Source: Novosphingobium sp.
GTDB taxonomy: Bacteria; Pseudomonadota; Alphaproteobacteria; Sphingomonadales; Sphingomonadaceae
Direction: 5' to 3'
DNA: 23,072 bases
NCBI GenBank assembly: GCA_020853995.1
Contig: JADYXV010000286.1
Location: forward strand, 1 to 23,072
Shown here in pieces: positions 1 to 8,013 of this stretch (position 1 is its first letter; each line of letters starts with the position of its first letter). Both the position numbers and the translations under genes were made by a program. A model generated the notes under the pieces. The model saw only the letters and a list, made by a program, of their open reading frames with translations. It made no database searches and was not told the origin of the DNA.

Positions 1-681
1 CGCAATTTCATCGATGATGCGCAGCTGAAAATGCTCCAGAACCTTTCAAGCGACGGGTATCTGGACGGGCGGCTCATGGCCGCGACATTCAATGCGTTGC
101 GCGGATCCGATCTGATCTGGAATTATGTGGTCAACAATTACCTGCTGGGCGAGGAATACCCGGCGTTCGACCTGCTCCACTGGAACGGCGACACGACCAA
201 TCTGCCATCGAAATGGCACATGGCGTACTTGTGCGATCTTTATCGTGATAACCGTCTTGTGGTGCCTGATGCGATGGTTGCAGACAATACGCCCATCGAC
301 CTGCGCCGCATTGCAACCCCGTGCTATATCCAGGCAGGACGCGAAGACCATATCGCACCGCCGCAAAGTGTGTGGAAGCTGACCCAACATCTGGCGGGCG
401 ACTGGCGCTTTGTGCTGGCCGGATCAGGCCATATTGCCGGTGTGGTGAACCCGCCGGAATCGGGCAAATATCAATACTGGCTCAATCCCGATGGCCCGGC
501 CACACTTGAACAGTTCATTGACGGCGCAGTAGAGACAAAGGGCAGCTGGTGGCCCGATTGGATGGAATGGATTGCGGCACAAGCCCCGGCCAAGGTTCCG
601 GCCAAAGGCAAGCGCAAGCCCGGTGGCAAGGGCGATCGCGTCATTGAAGATGCGCCCGGGCGCTACGTCCGCACACGCTGA
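1..681 (+). CDS. phaC: Class I poly(3-hydroxyalkanoate) synthase, C-terminal part (5' end outside window)
   Basis: This is the 3' end of a gene whose reading frame is open from base 1, so the start lies upstream of the window. PhaC polymerises hydroxyacyl-CoA (typically 3-hydroxybutyryl-CoA) into polyester at the surface of storage granules. The visible 226 residues hold the second half of the alpha/beta-hydrolase fold. The motif GREDHIAP carries the catalytic Asp (codon 346-348) and GSGHIAGVVNPP carries the catalytic His (codon 430-432). The nucleophilic Cys lies outside the window. The aromatic stretch GSWWPDWMEWI near the end is typical of class I synthases. The last 40 residues are Lys/Ala/Pro/Gly-rich and look like a flexible tail. 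The phasin gene next door supports the assignment. The first in-window ATG (31) is internal, not the start. Confidence 0.95.
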   Translation, partial: RNFIDDAQLKMLQNLSSDGYLDGRLMAATFNALRGSDLIWNYVVNNYLLGEEYPAFDLLHWNGDTTNLPSKWHMAYLCDLYRDNRLVVPDAMVADNTPIDLRRIATPCYIQAGREDHIAPPQSVWKLTQHLAGDWRFVLAGSGHIAGVVNPPESGKYQYWLNPDGPATLEQFIDGAVETKGSWWPDWMEWIAAQAPAKVPAKGKRKPGGKGDRVIEDAPGRYVRTR

Positions 682-717
682 ACGCACCGGCAACATTTTG
701 CTCCATTCCGGAAATGG

Positions 718-773
718 TGCAGTGCACAATTTTTCTTGACAATCGCGTCTGGCTGCCTATTTTGTGCACTGCA
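718..773. promoter_or_regulatory. Paired inverted operator half-sites around the phasin promoter (probable PhaR sites)
   Basis: Two 12-bp arms, TGCAGTGCACAA (718-729) and TTGTGCACTGCA (762-773), are exact reverse complements, about 44 bp or four helical turns apart centre to centre. Each holds the 9-bp palindrome TGCANTGCA. The -35 box lies between the arms and the right arm overlaps the end of the -10 box. The PHB-responsive repressor PhaR of alphaproteobacteria is known to bind TGC-rich sites near phasin genes, so PhaR is the likely ligand by inference. PhaR itself is not encoded in the window. Confidence 0.6.
736..763 (+). promoter_or_regulatory. Sigma-70-type promoter of the phasin gene
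   Basis: A perfect TTGACA (736-741) is followed after 16 bp by TATTTT (758-763), ending about 70 bp before the phasin start codon. It lies between two inverted operator-like arms, which suggests repression when no polyester granules are present. Its position also argues against a GTG start at 764, which would fall inside the promoter region. Confidence 0.55.
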
Positions 774-832
774 ACAAGAGCAGGGCTGACCTATCAAGGA
801 AAGCCTCGCGATTGAAAGCAGGAGTTGCCACG

Positions 833-1684
833 ATGGTTGATGAAGTGATGGACAGCGTGAACGAAACTTCCACCGTGGTGGAACCGATTGACGCATTGCC
901 GGAAGTTGCACCTGTCGAGGCGGCGGCTGCGGTTGAAGCTGCACCGGCTGATCCGGTAGTGCCGGTCAAGGTCCGTAAAGTGCAGGCCAAGGCCGCCAAG
1001 CCGGTGGAAGCACCGGTAAAGCCGGTTATGGCAGCTGCCGAACCGGTCAAGAAGGCAAAGGCGCCCAAGCCGAGCGTCAAGCCAGCCAAAACAACGATTA
1101 AGGCCCCGACTGCAAAGCTGCCGAAAAAAGCAGCAATCGCACCGGTGGCTGCGGTGAAGCCCGCAAGCAAGCGTCCTTCCACCGCCACTCCACGGGCAAA
1201 GTCGCCCAGCGTGAAAACATCTGTCGGCAGCGTTACCGCTCCGGCAGCAAGGAAGGAACTGTTCGCTATGGTAAAAACACCCGCAGAATTCACCGACAAG
1301 ATGCAGTCCGCATTCAAGGACGCCCAGGAAAAGGCCAAGGCCGCATTTGGCGACGCCGGTTCGTTTGCCAAGGGCAACGTTGAAGCCATGGTTGAATCGA
1401 GCAAGATCCTTGCTGCCGGTTTGCAGGACATGACCAAGGGTTATGTCGAAGAAACCAAGAGCTCGTTCGAAACCATGACTGCTGACGTCAAGGACCTGGC
1501 CACTGTAAAGTCGCCAACGGAATTCTTTGAAAAGCAGTCAGCTCTGATGCGCAAGAACTTCGATGCTGCTGTAGCAGCAAGCTCGAAGAACAGCGAAGCG
1601 ATGCTGAAGCTTGTCAACGAAGCTTTCCAGCCGATTTCGACCCGCGTCAGCCTCGCAGTCGAAAAGATCAAGACTGCTGCCTGA
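833..1684 (+). CDS. Phasin family protein with an acidic/basic low-complexity N-terminal half
   Basis: Phasins coat polyhydroxyalkanoate granules and control their number and size. The start is ATG 833, with GGAG (821-824) 8 nt upstream, giving 283 residues. Residues 1-41 are acidic (Glu/Asp/Ala/Val). Residues 45-141 are a Lys/Ala/Pro-rich stretch with PAK/KPA-like repeats that resembles histone H1 tails. Residues 142-283 form the Phasin_2-type helical domain, recognisable from FAMVKTPAEF, from the repeated VKSPTEFFEKQ, and from the amphipathic helices up to the end. Typical alphaproteobacterial phasins are shorter (about 110-190 residues), so the N-terminal half is an extension. The basic tail resembles in composition those of PhaF and PhaM, which tether granules to the nucleoid; a similar role here is inference. 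The gene follows phaC and is probably repressed through the flanking inverted repeats. Confidence 0.88.
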   Translation: MVDEVMDSVNETSTVVEPIDALPEVAPVEAAAAVEAAPADPVVPVKVRKVQAKAAKPVEAPVKPVMAAAEPVKKAKAPKPSVKPAKTTIKAPTAKLPKKAAIAPVAAVKPASKRPSTATPRAKSPSVKTSVGSVTAPAARKELFAMVKTPAEFTDKMQSAFKDAQEKAKAAFGDAGSFAKGNVEAMVESSKILAAGLQDMTKGYVEETKSSFETMTADVKDLATVKSPTEFFEKQSALMRKNFDAAVAASSKNSEAMLKLVNEAFQPISTRVSLAVEKIKTAA

Positions 1685-1755
1685 TGGCCTAGCCAAATGG
1701 CCGGATCAGCGCAGGAGCAGCAGTGTTCCCGCAGCTAGGGCCAGGAATTGAATAG

Positions 1756-1790
1756 ACGGACCGGACGGCTTGGCCATCCGGTCCGTTTTT
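1756..1790 (+). terminator. Rho-independent terminator of the phasin gene
   Basis: A perfect 10-bp GC-rich stem (ACGGACCGGA at 1756-1765, TCCGGTCCGT at 1777-1786) with an 11-nt loop is followed directly by five T. It lies 72 bp past the phasin stop and before clpS. Confidence 0.88.
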
Positions 1791-1868
1791 CATTCTGACA
1801 TATTTCGCGCAACCTTCCCCGCAGTACCTCTTGTCGTAAACGGTAAGGAATGCGATATTACATTTATC

Positions 1869-2249
1869 ATGCGCACCCATCGCCTCGCCCAACCGGACAT
1901 GTCCGTCGCTCCCCGCTGCGTCGAAGATGATGATTCGCGTGGACCGGGCCGGAATGATCAGGTCGGCATTGCTGTAAAAACGCGCGCCAAACCAAAAAAG
2001 CCCAGCCAGTTCAAAGTGCTGATGCTCAACGATGATTACACCCCGATGGAATTCGTGGTGATGGTATTGAAGCGCTTTTTCCATATGGATCTGGAACAGG
2101 CCACACGTGTGATGTTGCACGTGCATCAGCGTGGCGTGGGTGTTTGCGGCATCTTCCCCTATGAAATTGCCGAAACCAAAGTGAATCAGGTGATGGATTT
2201 TGCCCGGCAAAACCAGCACCCCCTGCAGTGCACGCTGGACAAAGCCTGA
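1869..2249 (+). CDS. clpS: ATP-dependent Clp protease adaptor ClpS
   Basis: ClpS binds N-end-rule substrates (bulky hydrophobic N-termini) and delivers them to the ClpAP protease. The core domain is complete: the hallmark NDDYTPMEFVVMVLKRFF forms the substrate pocket, and VHQRGVGVCGIFPYEIAETKV carries the conserved pocket residues. The C-terminus ends in the usual helix plus a short tail (HPLQCTLDKA). With ATG 1869 the protein has 126 residues, including an unstructured N-terminal arm of about 45 residues needed for delivery to ClpA in the family. The start is uncertain: no good ribosome binding site precedes 1869 or the next in-frame ATG (1899), and TAAGGA at 1844-1849 is rather far away. 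The frame stays open upstream to about 1770, but that part overlaps the phasin terminator. A lone gene between the phasin and lptF. Confidence 0.93.
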   Translation: MRTHRLAQPDMSVAPRCVEDDDSRGPGRNDQVGIAVKTRAKPKKPSQFKVLMLNDDYTPMEFVVMVLKRFFHMDLEQATRVMLHVHQRGVGVCGIFPYEIAETKVNQVMDFARQNQHPLQCTLDKA

Positions 2250-2420
2250 AGCCGGACGGGCTTGGCATATTTCGCGTTACACCTTTGCCTCAAGCCGCTT
2301 TTCCCTTCCCCGCGCGAAGCGATACGGCTAGTCGGTTGACATGCGCCGTTCATGCCCGTGCTGGCAAGCTTGGTGCTGTACCGATTTCGATCCTAGCACT
2401 CTGATTGACCGCGCTATTAC

Positions 2421-3665
2421 GTGAAACTTTTTACCGCCACTGATCGCTACATTGCCCGGCTTGTGTTCGTGCCGATGCTGTCGGTTTTCGTTCTGGCGGC
2501 ATCGTTGCTCGTGCTCGACAAGATGTTGAAGCTTTTCGACTTTGTGGCAACGCAAGGCGGACCGGTCAGCGTCGTGTTCAAAATGCTGGCCAACCTGCTT
2601 CCCGAATATGCCAGCCTTGCCATTCCACTGGGGCTATTGCTGGGCATCCTGTTTGCATTCCGCAAGCTGGCGATGAGTTCCGAGCTTGACGTGATGCGCG
2701 CCGTGGGTCTGTCCTACACGCGATTGCTGCGCGTTCCGTACATGTTTGCCATTGTGCTGGCAGCGCTCAATTTGCTGATCGTCAGCTATCTCCAGCCGCT
2801 GTCGCGCTATTATTACGAGCAGCTCCAGTTCGAATTGCGGTCCGGCGCGCTGGGCGCTTCGATCCGGGTGGGCGAATTCAACTCGTTACAGGACCGCACG
2901 GCACTGCGGGTTGATTCCAGCCGCGATGAGGGCCGCGATTTGCGCGGCATTTTTGCGCGCATTCAAACCGGCAATGGGCAAGTGATGGTCATTTCGGCGC
3001 GCGAAGGCCGCTTCTTTGCCAACCGCGAAAGCCCCGATACGGTGATTCTGCGGCTGACCGACGGCCAGATTGTCCAGGATGGGCCGAATATTACCTCGCC
3101 CCGCGTGCTCAGCTTTGCCAGCCACGATTTGCCGATTGATCTGCCCAAGATCGAGCAATTCCGTCAGCGCGGTGATGCTGACAAGGAATATTTCCTGCCC
3201 GAACTTTTGAGGATCGGCTGGAACGACAATTATTCGCAAGAACTGCGCAACCAGACCAGAGCAAGCCTGAATTACCGGCTGGTCGAAGTGGTGATGATGT
3301 TCCTGCTACCATTGCTGGCGGTGGCGCTGGCGGTGCCGCCCAAACGGTCGACATCGGCACTGGGTGTGTTTCTGTCGATCATTCTGGTGGTGGCCTATCA
3401 CAAGGTCAATCAATACGGACAGGATGTTGCCGCGCTGGGCAAGGTTGATCCGGTGCTGGCGCTGTGGGGACCGTTCGCGATATTCGCGGCGCTGATCGTG
3501 TGGATGTACTGGCGCATCGCCTATGTCCCCGGCGGGCAGCCCATCGGAGCGCTGGAAACCGGCTTCGCCAAGATTTCACGAGGAGTGCGCAAGCTGTTTG
3601 AACGCAAGCAATTGCGCGATGAACCGGTGCCAGCCGATGACAATGGGGGGCAGCATGCAGCTTGA
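2421..3665 (+). CDS. lptF: LPS export ABC transporter permease LptF
   Basis: LptF pairs with LptG and the ATPase LptB to pull lipopolysaccharide out of the inner membrane and push it along the Lpt bridge. The 414-residue protein has the LptF/LptG (YjgP/YjgQ) layout: two N-terminal helices (about 12-35 and 50-80, with VFKMLANLLPEYASLAIPLGLLLGILFAFRKL), a third around 100-120, a periplasmic beta-jellyroll domain (about 130-280), and three C-terminal helices (about 285-370). The phrase SSELDVMRAVGLSYTRLL is the conserved cytoplasmic loop of the family. The tail is basic and polar. The start GTG 2421 fits the family N-terminus, but no clear ribosome binding site is seen. It overlaps lptG by 11 bp, indicating an operon. 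Assignment as F rather than G rests on gene order. Confidence 0.92.
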   Translation: MKLFTATDRYIARLVFVPMLSVFVLAASLLVLDKMLKLFDFVATQGGPVSVVFKMLANLLPEYASLAIPLGLLLGILFAFRKLAMSSELDVMRAVGLSYTRLLRVPYMFAIVLAALNLLIVSYLQPLSRYYYEQLQFELRSGALGASIRVGEFNSLQDRTALRVDSSRDEGRDLRGIFARIQTGNGQVMVISAREGRFFANRESPDTVILRLTDGQIVQDGPNITSPRVLSFASHDLPIDLPKIEQFRQRGDADKEYFLPELLRIGWNDNYSQELRNQTRASLNYRLVEVVMMFLLPLLAVALAVPPKRSTSALGVFLSIILVVAYHKVNQYGQDVAALGKVDPVLALWGPFAIFAALIVWMYWRIAYVPGGQPIGALETGFAKISRGVRKLFERKQLRDEPVPADDNGGQHAA

Positions 3666-4755
3666 GTTCTTCCCGTCGCGCACGCTCGCGGTTTACATCG
3701 GCAAGATGTTTGCCGTGCGCATCGTAGCGGTTCTGCTGATGCTGGTGCTAATCCTGCAAATGCTCGATCTGTTGAGCGAAAGCGGCAAGGTGATGGCGGC
3801 GGCGGGCAACGGACAGGGTGAACTCCTGACCTATGTATCGTTGCGGATGCCGCAGCTTGTCAGCCGGTTCCTGCCCTATTCGGTGTTGCTGGCGACGATC
3901 ATCACGCTGATGACGCTGAACCAGAACAGTGAAGTGGTGGCGATGAAGGCGGCGGGGCTTTCGGCGCATCAGGTTCTGGCACCGTTGTTTCTGGTAGCTG
4001 CGGTGACATCGGCGGTGACGTTTGCCTTCAACGAACGCGTGGTCACGCGATCAAGCGCAACGCTGAAGGCCTGGCAGAATGTGCAGTACGGGCCGATCCC
4101 CAAGGAATCTGCGATAAAGACCAATGTCTGGCTGCAAGACGGGCCGAACATCCTGTTTGCACGGACGGTGGCGGGCGATGGCAATGCCATGCAGATGACC
4201 GGGGTCAGCTGGTATCGCCGTGACCCTACCGGCATGGTAACTGAAATCGTGACCACGCCTGCTGCCAGCTATGCCAATCCGGGCTGGACATTCAGCAAGC
4301 CCGTTATGTTTGACGTGCAAAGCGCGCGCAAGACGCCCTCGGCCACCGATCAGGTTTTTGCCCGCACGGTGGAGCCTGTTCAAGTGGCGATCAGCAAGGT
4401 TGATGCCGATGCGCAGTCATTGACCGAATTGTCCGGATCAATCGTCGCCATCCGTGAAGCAGGGTTCCGCACGACCGAGCTTGAAGGCAAATGGTGGCAC
4501 AAGCTTTCCGGGCCTTTATCGGCGCTGCTCATGCCGTTGCTGGGCGCGGTCGCGGCGTTCGGGCTGGCGCGTTCCGGCCATCTTTTTATACGCGCGGTGA
4601 CCGGTATGGGTCTGGGCTTTGCTTATTTCGTGTTTGACAATGCCGCGCTGGCGATGGGCAATTTCGGGGCTTACCCGCCGTTTCTTGCAGCCTGGGCACC
4701 GTTCCTGCTGTTCTTCCTGATCGGTGAGACCGTTTTGATCCGCACCGAGGAATGA
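3655..4755 (+). CDS. lptG: LPS export ABC transporter permease LptG
   Basis: This is the second permease of the LptB2FG exporter, with 366 residues. The N-terminal helix (about 12-35) is followed by LVSRFLPYSVLLATIITLMTLNQNSEVVAMKAAGLSAHQVL, the conserved membrane segment and coupling loop of LptG. A periplasmic jellyroll (about 125-270) and three helices near the C-terminus complete the fold. ATG 3655 is chosen because a G-rich run (3645-3650) lies just upstream and the protein then begins MQLEFFPSRTLAVYIG, a normal LptG start. Longer frames running back to 3523 would lie inside lptF. The start overlaps the lptF stop by 11 bp, which suggests coupled translation and matched amounts. The stop is 4 bp from the end of the convergent desaturase gene. 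Confidence 0.92.
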   Translation: MQLEFFPSRTLAVYIGKMFAVRIVAVLLMLVLILQMLDLLSESGKVMAAAGNGQGELLTYVSLRMPQLVSRFLPYSVLLATIITLMTLNQNSEVVAMKAAGLSAHQVLAPLFLVAAVTSAVTFAFNERVVTRSSATLKAWQNVQYGPIPKESAIKTNVWLQDGPNILFARTVAGDGNAMQMTGVSWYRRDPTGMVTEIVTTPAASYANPGWTFSKPVMFDVQSARKTPSATDQVFARTVEPVQVAISKVDADAQSLTELSGSIVAIREAGFRTTELEGKWWHKLSGPLSALLMPLLGAVAAFGLARSGHLFIRAVTGMGLGFAYFVFDNAALAMGNFGAYPPFLAAWAPFLLFFLIGETVLIRTEE

Positions 4756-4759
4756 CGGG

Positions 4760-5854
4760 TTAGCGCGGCAACATCGTGCTGCGCGCCAGACGGCCGATCA
4801 GTGGCAGCAGTCCGGCATAATTGGATTGCTGATACGTCGATGACAGGCCGAGGTGGGCGGTGATGCGGCGGTGCGCCTCATCCAGCGAATGATACGGCAT
4901 CGATGGCAGCAGGTGATGCAGCGCGTGGTAGCGCAAGCCCACAGGTGCCCACAGCGGAGCCAGCAATGCCGGCGGGGGAACATTGACCGAATCAAGATAT
5001 TGGCCGGTCACGGTCATCGCCTCGCCTTCATTCTCCCACAGATGTGCAACCAGCGTGCGGATCTGGTTGAGCACGGCAGTGAGTGAAACAACGGCCAGTC
5101 CGATCATCATCGGGCGCCAGGAATGCGTTGCACTCCACCCCAGCAGGAAAATCGCCCAGCCTGACGCACCAAGCTCTTGCCAGAACACCATCCGCGCAAA
5201 ATCACCCTCGGGCGCGCGGCGGCGGAAATCGGGGTTGATCGATAGCGACGATGCACGCTCCCACACCAGCTTGCGCAGCGGCGGGATGATCACGCCCAAC
5301 GGCACCAGCACGGCGGAACGGAGCAGCAGGCCGACCGGCAATAGCAGCGCGGTGAGGGTAAAGACCGGCAGCGACCACGGCTTCATCAATGCGAGCGGCA
5401 GATATTCAGGATCTTCGGCCGTGCCATACCGCGTGCGGGCATGATGGAGCGTGTGGACGCCTTCGTACATGAGCGATGGCATGAGCATGGGAATGCCGAC
5501 CAGCAGGTTCCACGCAAAGCGGAAACCCGGCAATGCGGTTTTGTGGATGTGCGTCAATTCATGGATGAACAGCAGCGCGCGATAGAACGCCAGCGCCGAA
5601 ACAATGCCTGAAAGCACGGCCAATGCGGGATTTTCCAGCAGGATTGCGCCCGCCAGCGCGGCATAGCCAAGCGCGGCCGAAACGAGCATGTCGGGCCAGT
5701 AGATTGCAGGGCGCGCTGTGGCGATATCGCGCGTGAGTTCGACCGCCGCACGCAGCATCTCTTTGTCATCAGGCGTACCGGCAAGCCCTTTTGGCAAGGC
5801 AGGATGTGCCGGTGCCGCAGTGCGGGGGACGTTGAGAGTATCAGTCGCGATCAT
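4760..5854 (-). CDS. Membrane-bound fatty acid desaturase family protein
   Basis: This is a diiron membrane desaturase or hydroxylase of 364 residues. Three histidine boxes are visible: HELTH (about 98-102), HTLHH (about 134-138) and HALHH (about 310-314, followed by LLPSMPYH). Hydrophobic segments around 52-100, 115-130, 165-195 and 230-270 would place the boxes on the cytoplasmic face. Such enzymes introduce double bonds into, or hydroxylate, acyl chains or related lipids with O2 and an electron donor; the substrate cannot be told from sequence. ATG 5854 starts MIATDTLNVP. The frame is open to 5992, but that extension is Cys/Arg-rich, has no family likeness and would run towards the divergent gene. 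It is convergent with lptG and divergent from the GNAT-like gene, so probably transcribed alone. Confidence 0.87.
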   Translation of the reverse strand: MIATDTLNVPRTAAPAHPALPKGLAGTPDDKEMLRAAVELTRDIATARPAIYWPDMLVSAALGYAALAGAILLENPALAVLSGIVSALAFYRALLFIHELTHIHKTALPGFRFAWNLLVGIPMLMPSLMYEGVHTLHHARTRYGTAEDPEYLPLALMKPWSLPVFTLTALLLPVGLLLRSAVLVPLGVIIPPLRKLVWERASSLSINPDFRRRAPEGDFARMVFWQELGASGWAIFLLGWSATHSWRPMMIGLAVVSLTAVLNQIRTLVAHLWENEGEAMTVTGQYLDSVNVPPPALLAPLWAPVGLRYHALHHLLPSMPYHSLDEAHRRITAHLGLSSTYQQSNYAGLLPLIGRLARSTMLPR

Positions 5855-6006
5855 GCCGTGCAGTTCCAGTTTCACTCTTTTGACACAGCTTTTGCCGGTC
5901 AATTGTGCCTTGGACGCCCCCACTTGCGTCCTGTGGCTTGACAATGTGCCGGATTGAACCGCAGTTCGCCGACAAAACCCGCTTACCCGCAAACAAAGGC
6001 AAGAAC

Positions 6007-7164
6007 GTGGCTCTGCGTGAAGTAATCATCACTCCGGTTTCCGGCAAGGCTGACCGAAAGGCCTTTCTCGATTTGGCCTATCGCCTCAATGCGTCTGATC
6101 CGTGCTGGGTACCGCCGCTGCGGATGGAGGCCGAAGAGCTGATCACGCCGGGCAAGAACCCGTTCTTCGATCATGCTGATGTGCAATTGTTCCTATCGCG
6201 CCGCAATGGGGCGGTTGTGGGCCGCATTTCGGCGCATATCGACCATCTGGCGATTGGCATGGATGCATCGCAAGGCATGGGTCCGGGCACCGGTAATTGG
6301 GGCCTGCTTGAAGCCGAAGATGAAGCGGTGGCAAAGGCCCTGATCGGCCATGCCGAGGCGTGGTTGCGCCAAAAAGGCATGACGCGCGTTCTGGCACCGC
6401 TGTCGATGTCGATCTGGGAAGAGCCGGGGCAATTGGTCAAAGGCTTTGATCAGGCTCCCACAGTGATGATGGGCCACCAGCCCGAGCGCTATCGCCACTA
6501 TATCGAGGCGCTGGGATACCAGACCGCCAAGACGCTCAACACTTATGAGCTGGACATTCTCAACGAGTTTCCGCCGCTCATCCAGCGCATCATCCAGTCG
6601 GGCGAAAAGAATGCGAAGATCCGCATCCGCAATGTCGACAAATCGAAGTTCGATGAAGAAGCGGCTCTGATCCTCGACATTCTGAACGATGCGTGGTCGG
6701 ACAATTGGGGATTTGTGCCGTTCAGCGATGCGGAGATCAAATACGCCGGCAAGAAGTTCAAGCCGATTGTGCGCGAAGATCTGATCATGGTTGCGGAATA
6801 TGAAGGCGAGCCGGTGGCGTTCATGATGACGCTGCCTGACCTGAACGAAGTGCTTAAGCCCATGGGCGGCAAGCTGTTCCCGTTCAACTGGGCCAAGCTT
6901 TTGCTGTGGCTGCGCAAGCCCAAAGTCCGCACGATGCGGGTGCCGCTGATGGGCGTGCGCAAGCGGCTGCAATCATCGCGCATGGCCAGCCAACTGGCGT
7001 TCATGATGATCGAATACATCCGCCGCAACGCCATTCGCGAATATGGTGCAACGCGTGGCGAGATCGGCTGGATTCTGGAAGACAATCAGGGAATGAACGC
7101 CATTGCCGAGGCGATTAACAGCACGGTGAACAAATCTTACATCATTTACGACAAGCCGCTCTGA
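6007..7164 (+). CDS. GNAT-fold hypothetical protein (YghO-like)
   Basis: The 385-residue cytosolic protein resembles a conserved bacterial family often annotated as N-acetyltransferase or YghO-like. Visible landmarks are an N-terminal segment with DPCWVPPLRMEAEELITPGKNPFFDHADVQLFLSRRNG, a first GNAT-like half (VVGRISAHID) with SMSIWEEPGQLVKGF in the middle, and a second half with IMVAEYEGEPVAFMMTLPDLNEVL, where the acetyl-CoA-binding strand of a GNAT fold would lie. The end, GEIGWILEDNQGMNAIAEAINS, resembles the last GNAT motif. The substrate is unknown and I do not assign a reaction. GTG 6007 is preceded by AAGG (5996-5999) 7 nt away; an in-frame ATG at 5944 lacks a ribosome binding site. 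Divergent from the desaturase across 150 bp. Confidence 0.72.
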   Translation: MALREVIITPVSGKADRKAFLDLAYRLNASDPCWVPPLRMEAEELITPGKNPFFDHADVQLFLSRRNGAVVGRISAHIDHLAIGMDASQGMGPGTGNWGLLEAEDEAVAKALIGHAEAWLRQKGMTRVLAPLSMSIWEEPGQLVKGFDQAPTVMMGHQPERYRHYIEALGYQTAKTLNTYELDILNEFPPLIQRIIQSGEKNAKIRIRNVDKSKFDEEAALILDILNDAWSDNWGFVPFSDAEIKYAGKKFKPIVREDLIMVAEYEGEPVAFMMTLPDLNEVLKPMGGKLFPFNWAKLLLWLRKPKVRTMRVPLMGVRKRLQSSRMASQLAFMMIEYIRRNAIREYGATRGEIGWILEDNQGMNAIAEAINSTVNKSYIIYDKPL

Positions 7165-7276
7165 TTTTGGCAGGATCTGTGTTTGGAGATTATCCTCGTC
7201 GGTAAGGTAAGTCCCTGATTCCGCCTTGCTGCAACAAGCCGGTAGTTATCCCGCTTGCCTACGGTTCTTGCACCAA

Positions 7277-7366
7277 CGTCATCCTGAACTTGTTTCAGGA
7301 TCCATCCATCAACACAGGCTGCGGCTTATGGGGAGAAATGGATGCTGAAACGAGTTCAGCATGACG
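7277..7366. repeat. Imperfect inverted repeat (REP-like intergenic element)
   Basis: The left arm (7277-7309: CGTCATCCTGAACTTG, then TTTCAGGATCCATCCAT) is mirrored by the right arm (7338-7366, ending GAGTTCAGCATGACG), with a few mismatches and about 28 bp between them. RNA from it would fold into a long hairpin. I recall elements of this type being common between sphingomonad genes. It occupies the gene-free stretch 7165-7473, whose only other visible element is the stress promoter at 7417-7442; I see no terminator for the GNAT-like gene other than this hairpin. Confidence 0.7.
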
Positions 7367-7416
7367 GGGTTTAGACCCTACGGTGTCAACGAAGATAGCG
7401 CCCTACTTTTTGGCTT

Positions 7417-7442
7417 GGAACAGGGGTGGCGTCTTTCGCGTT
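7417..7442 (+). promoter_or_regulatory. Sigma-EcfG (general stress) promoter of the first response regulator gene
   Basis: GGAAC (7417-7421), a 17-bp spacer and CGTT (7439-7442) match the consensus of PhyR-dependent promoters exactly. Transcription would begin near 7449, which rules out the upstream GTG at 7426 as start codon because it falls between the -35 and -10 boxes. Confidence 0.75.
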
Positions 7443-7473
7443 TGATCAGCAAAGCAGGCGGGGGAACGATACG

Positions 7474-7932
7474 TTGATCAACGATGACCACAACCGGACC
7501 AAGCCAATGCCGCCCAAACAGCGCAGAGCGCTGGGCCGTGCGCTGGTGGTTGAGGACGACGGCTTGATCGCGCTCGACATTGCCGAAGCGTTGACCGATG
7601 CGGGTGCCGACCCCGTGATCACATGTGCCAGCATTGCGCAAGCCCTGGAGCATCTTGGCCGTGCGGTGCCTTCGGTGCTGGTGCTGGATGTGCATCTGGC
7701 CGACCGCGATGATGGCTGGGCTTTGGCAGAATTGGCGATACAACTGGGCGAAGTTCGGCCGCTGGTGGTGTTTACGACCGGAACGCCTGAATCTATCCCG
7801 CCCTCTGCTGCAATACTCGGCCATGTTCTGGCCAAGCCGTTCCGCACTGAAGACCTGATAGCGCTGGTTTACCGGCACAAGCCCGCCGGACTGCTGGGAC
7901 GGATCCGGGGCGCGCTTTCCAATCTGGGCTAG
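7474..7932 (+). CDS. Single-domain response regulator under a general stress promoter
   Basis: The 152-residue protein is a receiver domain without an output domain. The acidic pocket (VVEDDG, about 26-29), phosphoacceptor Asp in VLVLDVHL (about residue 72), switch Thr in VVFTTGTPE (about 101-102) and Lys in LAKPF (about 121) are all present. A short basic N-terminal lead and a C-terminal tail (GLLGRIRGALSNLG) flank it. The VFTTG stretch recalls the FATGUY-type regulators such as SdrG, which feed the general stress response in Sphingomonas; membership is inference. TTG 7474 is chosen because it follows the transcript start predicted from the promoter and is preceded by GGGGGA; ATG 7507 is the alternative. 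It probably relays phosphate to or from the kinase of this locus. No gene follows on the same strand for over 1 kb. Confidence 0.85.
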   Translation: MINDDHNRTKPMPPKQRRALGRALVVEDDGLIALDIAEALTDAGADPVITCASIAQALEHLGRAVPSVLVLDVHLADRDDGWALAELAIQLGEVRPLVVFTTGTPESIPPSAAILGHVLAKPFRTEDLIALVYRHKPAGLLGRIRGALSNLG

Positions 7933-8013
7933 CGGAAACCCGTGCCTGAAAGAGCGGGTCGGAAAACGCCCCGGCCACACACCGAATGGCAGGACCGAGG
8001 CGTCCGATCTTCC

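Noticed and set aside
764..832. GTG 764 as start of the phasin
   Set aside because: It falls in the operator/promoter region and has no ribosome binding site, while ATG 833 has GGAG at 8 nt.
757..1437. Long minus-strand ORF of 226 residues opposite the phasin gene
   Set aside because: It mirrors the Lys/Ala/Pro-rich codons of the phasin, reads as Ala/Thr/Gly repeats without any family likeness, and runs across the phasin promoter.
2336..2341. TTGACA before lptF as a promoter
   Set aside because: No acceptable -10 box at 15-19 bp; too little to call.
5938..5943. TTGACA before the GNAT-like gene as a promoter
   Set aside because: The sequence 17 bp downstream (GCAGTT) does not resemble a -10 box.
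6193..6972. Minus-strand ORF of 259 residues inside the GNAT-like gene
   Set aside because: Shadow frame rich in His, Arg and Gln, no ribosome binding site and no domain; the plus-strand gene has normal composition.
7426..7473. GTG 7426 as start of the first response regulator
   Set aside because: It lies between the -35 and -10 boxes of a perfect stress promoter, upstream of the predicted transcript start.
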